Shown: positions 5,401 to 5,994 of the stretch, piece by piece
Position numbering within the stretch: the first letter of the stretch is position 1
How the letters are laid out: every line of letters begins with the position of its first letter
From: Chloroflexota bacterium
Lineage (GTDB): Bacteria > Chloroflexota > Dehalococcoidia > Lucifugimonadales > JADFKI01
Length of the DNA: 5,994 nucleotides
NCBI GenBank assembly: GCA_022565015.1
Contig: JADFKI010000232.1
Location: 1-5,994 of the forward strand
Direction: 5' to 3'
Position numbers and translations under genes: made by a program
The notes under the pieces: generated by a model
Database searches by the model: none
Told to the model about the DNA's origin: nothing
What the model saw: only the letters and a program-made list of their open reading frames with translations

Positions 5401-5428
5401 GATATAAGTTCGGACTTTCCGATTCCTT
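5401..5428 (-). repeat. Short repeat, copy B2 with TCGGA-N3-TCCGA dyad
   Basis: On the minus strand this reads AAGGAATCGGAAAGTCCGAA and then a TATATC block, matching plus-strand 3628-3655 at about three quarters of positions. The perfect dyad TCGGA-CTT-TCCGA (plus 5410-5422) mirrors the dyad at 3634-3646. The match alone could be chance; its place 16 bases from copy B1 makes it more credible. Confidence 0.4.
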
Positions 5429-5455
5429 CGATTGAACCAGATCGGTCCGCAGTGG

Positions 5456-5471
5456 CCCAGACATGTCTGGG
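5456..5471. promoter_or_regulatory. Perfect 16-bp palindrome, possible operator
   Basis: CCCAGACATGTCTGGG is identical to its reverse complement over all 16 bases. Symmetry of this kind suits a dimeric DNA-binding protein. No gene start lies close by that it would obviously control, so the role is unknown. Confidence 0.35.
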
Positions 5472-5994
5472 AAGATATTCATTTGAGGACTCGGAGAAGG
5501 CTTAGCGCGCTCAGTATTTTCTTCAATTGCATCGGGCATACGACCCTCCAGATGGCATGGTGTCACCGCTCCAGAAGTAGATTGACCCACCCAGCCCACC
5601 CCGGATTGCATCCAGCCGGAGCCTGGCACGGCGTCAGCAAGGCGAGAACGAGTCGCTCTCGAGCTCCCGGCGCCCTGCCTACTCCTACGAAAGTGATTCC
5701 TGTCTCCTCAGTTTTGATGTTACCCATCTCCCCGGATGCACAGGTCTCCCGCATTAGATATCTGGCCTAGCGCTCAGTCCGCAGAGCTGGCGTGGGCCTG
5801 CCGCATCATCTGCCTAATGGGGCAGTCCGAGCTGGGGAGTCGATCAAAGAGCCTAAGGCCTGACAACGGTTCGGTAACTCAAATACGCGCGAGGGAGGTA
5901 CTCCAATATTTAGAAGTGACAACTTAACGCATTTGAGAGCCTATCGGAGCGCCGTAGGCACGCAGGAGTACCACGAGTTGTCTTGCATTTGGGA

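Larger units (their letters stand above)
5168..5994. other. No supported gene: downstream non-coding or decayed region
   Basis: Open frames exist on both strands, but none shows a recognisable domain, a good ribosome binding site or coherent composition. The stretch contains the weak terminator at 5184-5203, two repeat copies (5354-5384, 5401-5428) and a perfect palindrome (5456-5471). The first 60 codons after the TAG at 5165-5167 stay open in the frame of the cohesin-like gene. I see no tRNA-like clover-leaf and no CRISPR structure. It may be true intergenic DNA or remnants of a gene. Confidence 0.45.

Noticed and set aside
248..5820. Shared 12-mer ATCTGCCTAATG near 251 and near 5809.
   Set aside because: A single exact 12-mer is expected by chance at this window size; the flanks do not match well.
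5342..5927. Several 63-112-codon open frames on both strands near the right end.
   Set aside because: They overlap one another on both strands, none has a domain or convincing start signal, and they contain the repeats and the palindrome.

Overview
The window is moderately GC-rich bacterial DNA. It encodes an OmpR/PhoB response regulator with no adjacent kinase, and a membrane-anchored protein with a long Pro/Thr linker followed by a cohesin-like domain. A redoxin has a C-terminal helical extension, and there are long non-coding gaps. This mix resembles environmental Chloroflexota (Dehalococcoidia/SAR202-like), but that assignment is inference from gene style; there is no marker gene.

Layout: 2-175 (+) is the 3' end of a RidA/YjgF-family gene. 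289-1152 (+) encodes an unrecognised membrane-anchored protein with an Asn/Gln/Gly-rich motif between its membrane helix and a beta-rich C-terminal domain. A GC-rich hairpin at 1184-1215 separates it from a convergent minus-strand operon (2254 down to 1249) encoding a glutaredoxin-like protein and then a TlpA/redoxin-like protein. A candidate sigma70-type promoter lies at 2338-2366. After a gap of about 640 bases, a PhoB-type regulator (2894-3589, +) is followed by the cohesin-like protein (3743-5167, +). 5168-5994 contains repeats and palindromes but no coding region I can defend.

The most important result is the minus-strand operon. Both genes carry an in-frame UGA at a position that makes redox sense. 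In the redoxin, UGA replaces the first active-site Cys (WASW-U-A-C-R). In the glutaredoxin-like gene, UGA falls two codons before a UAA (GVG-U-S-F-stop). Each UGA is followed by a perfect GC-rich hairpin whose 5-nt apical loop begins exactly 21 nt downstream of the UGA, with a G in its first two positions, as expected of bacterial SECIS elements. I read this as a two-gene selenoprotein operon that standard gene calling would truncate: the redoxin would lose its active site and the glutaredoxin its last three residues. The two proteins may form a thiol/selenol relay. Selenocysteine insertion genes are not in the window, so decoding is inferred.

Secondary points of interest are the Q-V-G-R-D-Y motif protein, an inverted set of related short repeats flanking the cohesin-like gene, a perfect 16-bp palindrome, and a cohesin-like protein that stops inside a Pro/Thr linker with a further 60 open codons after the TAG.
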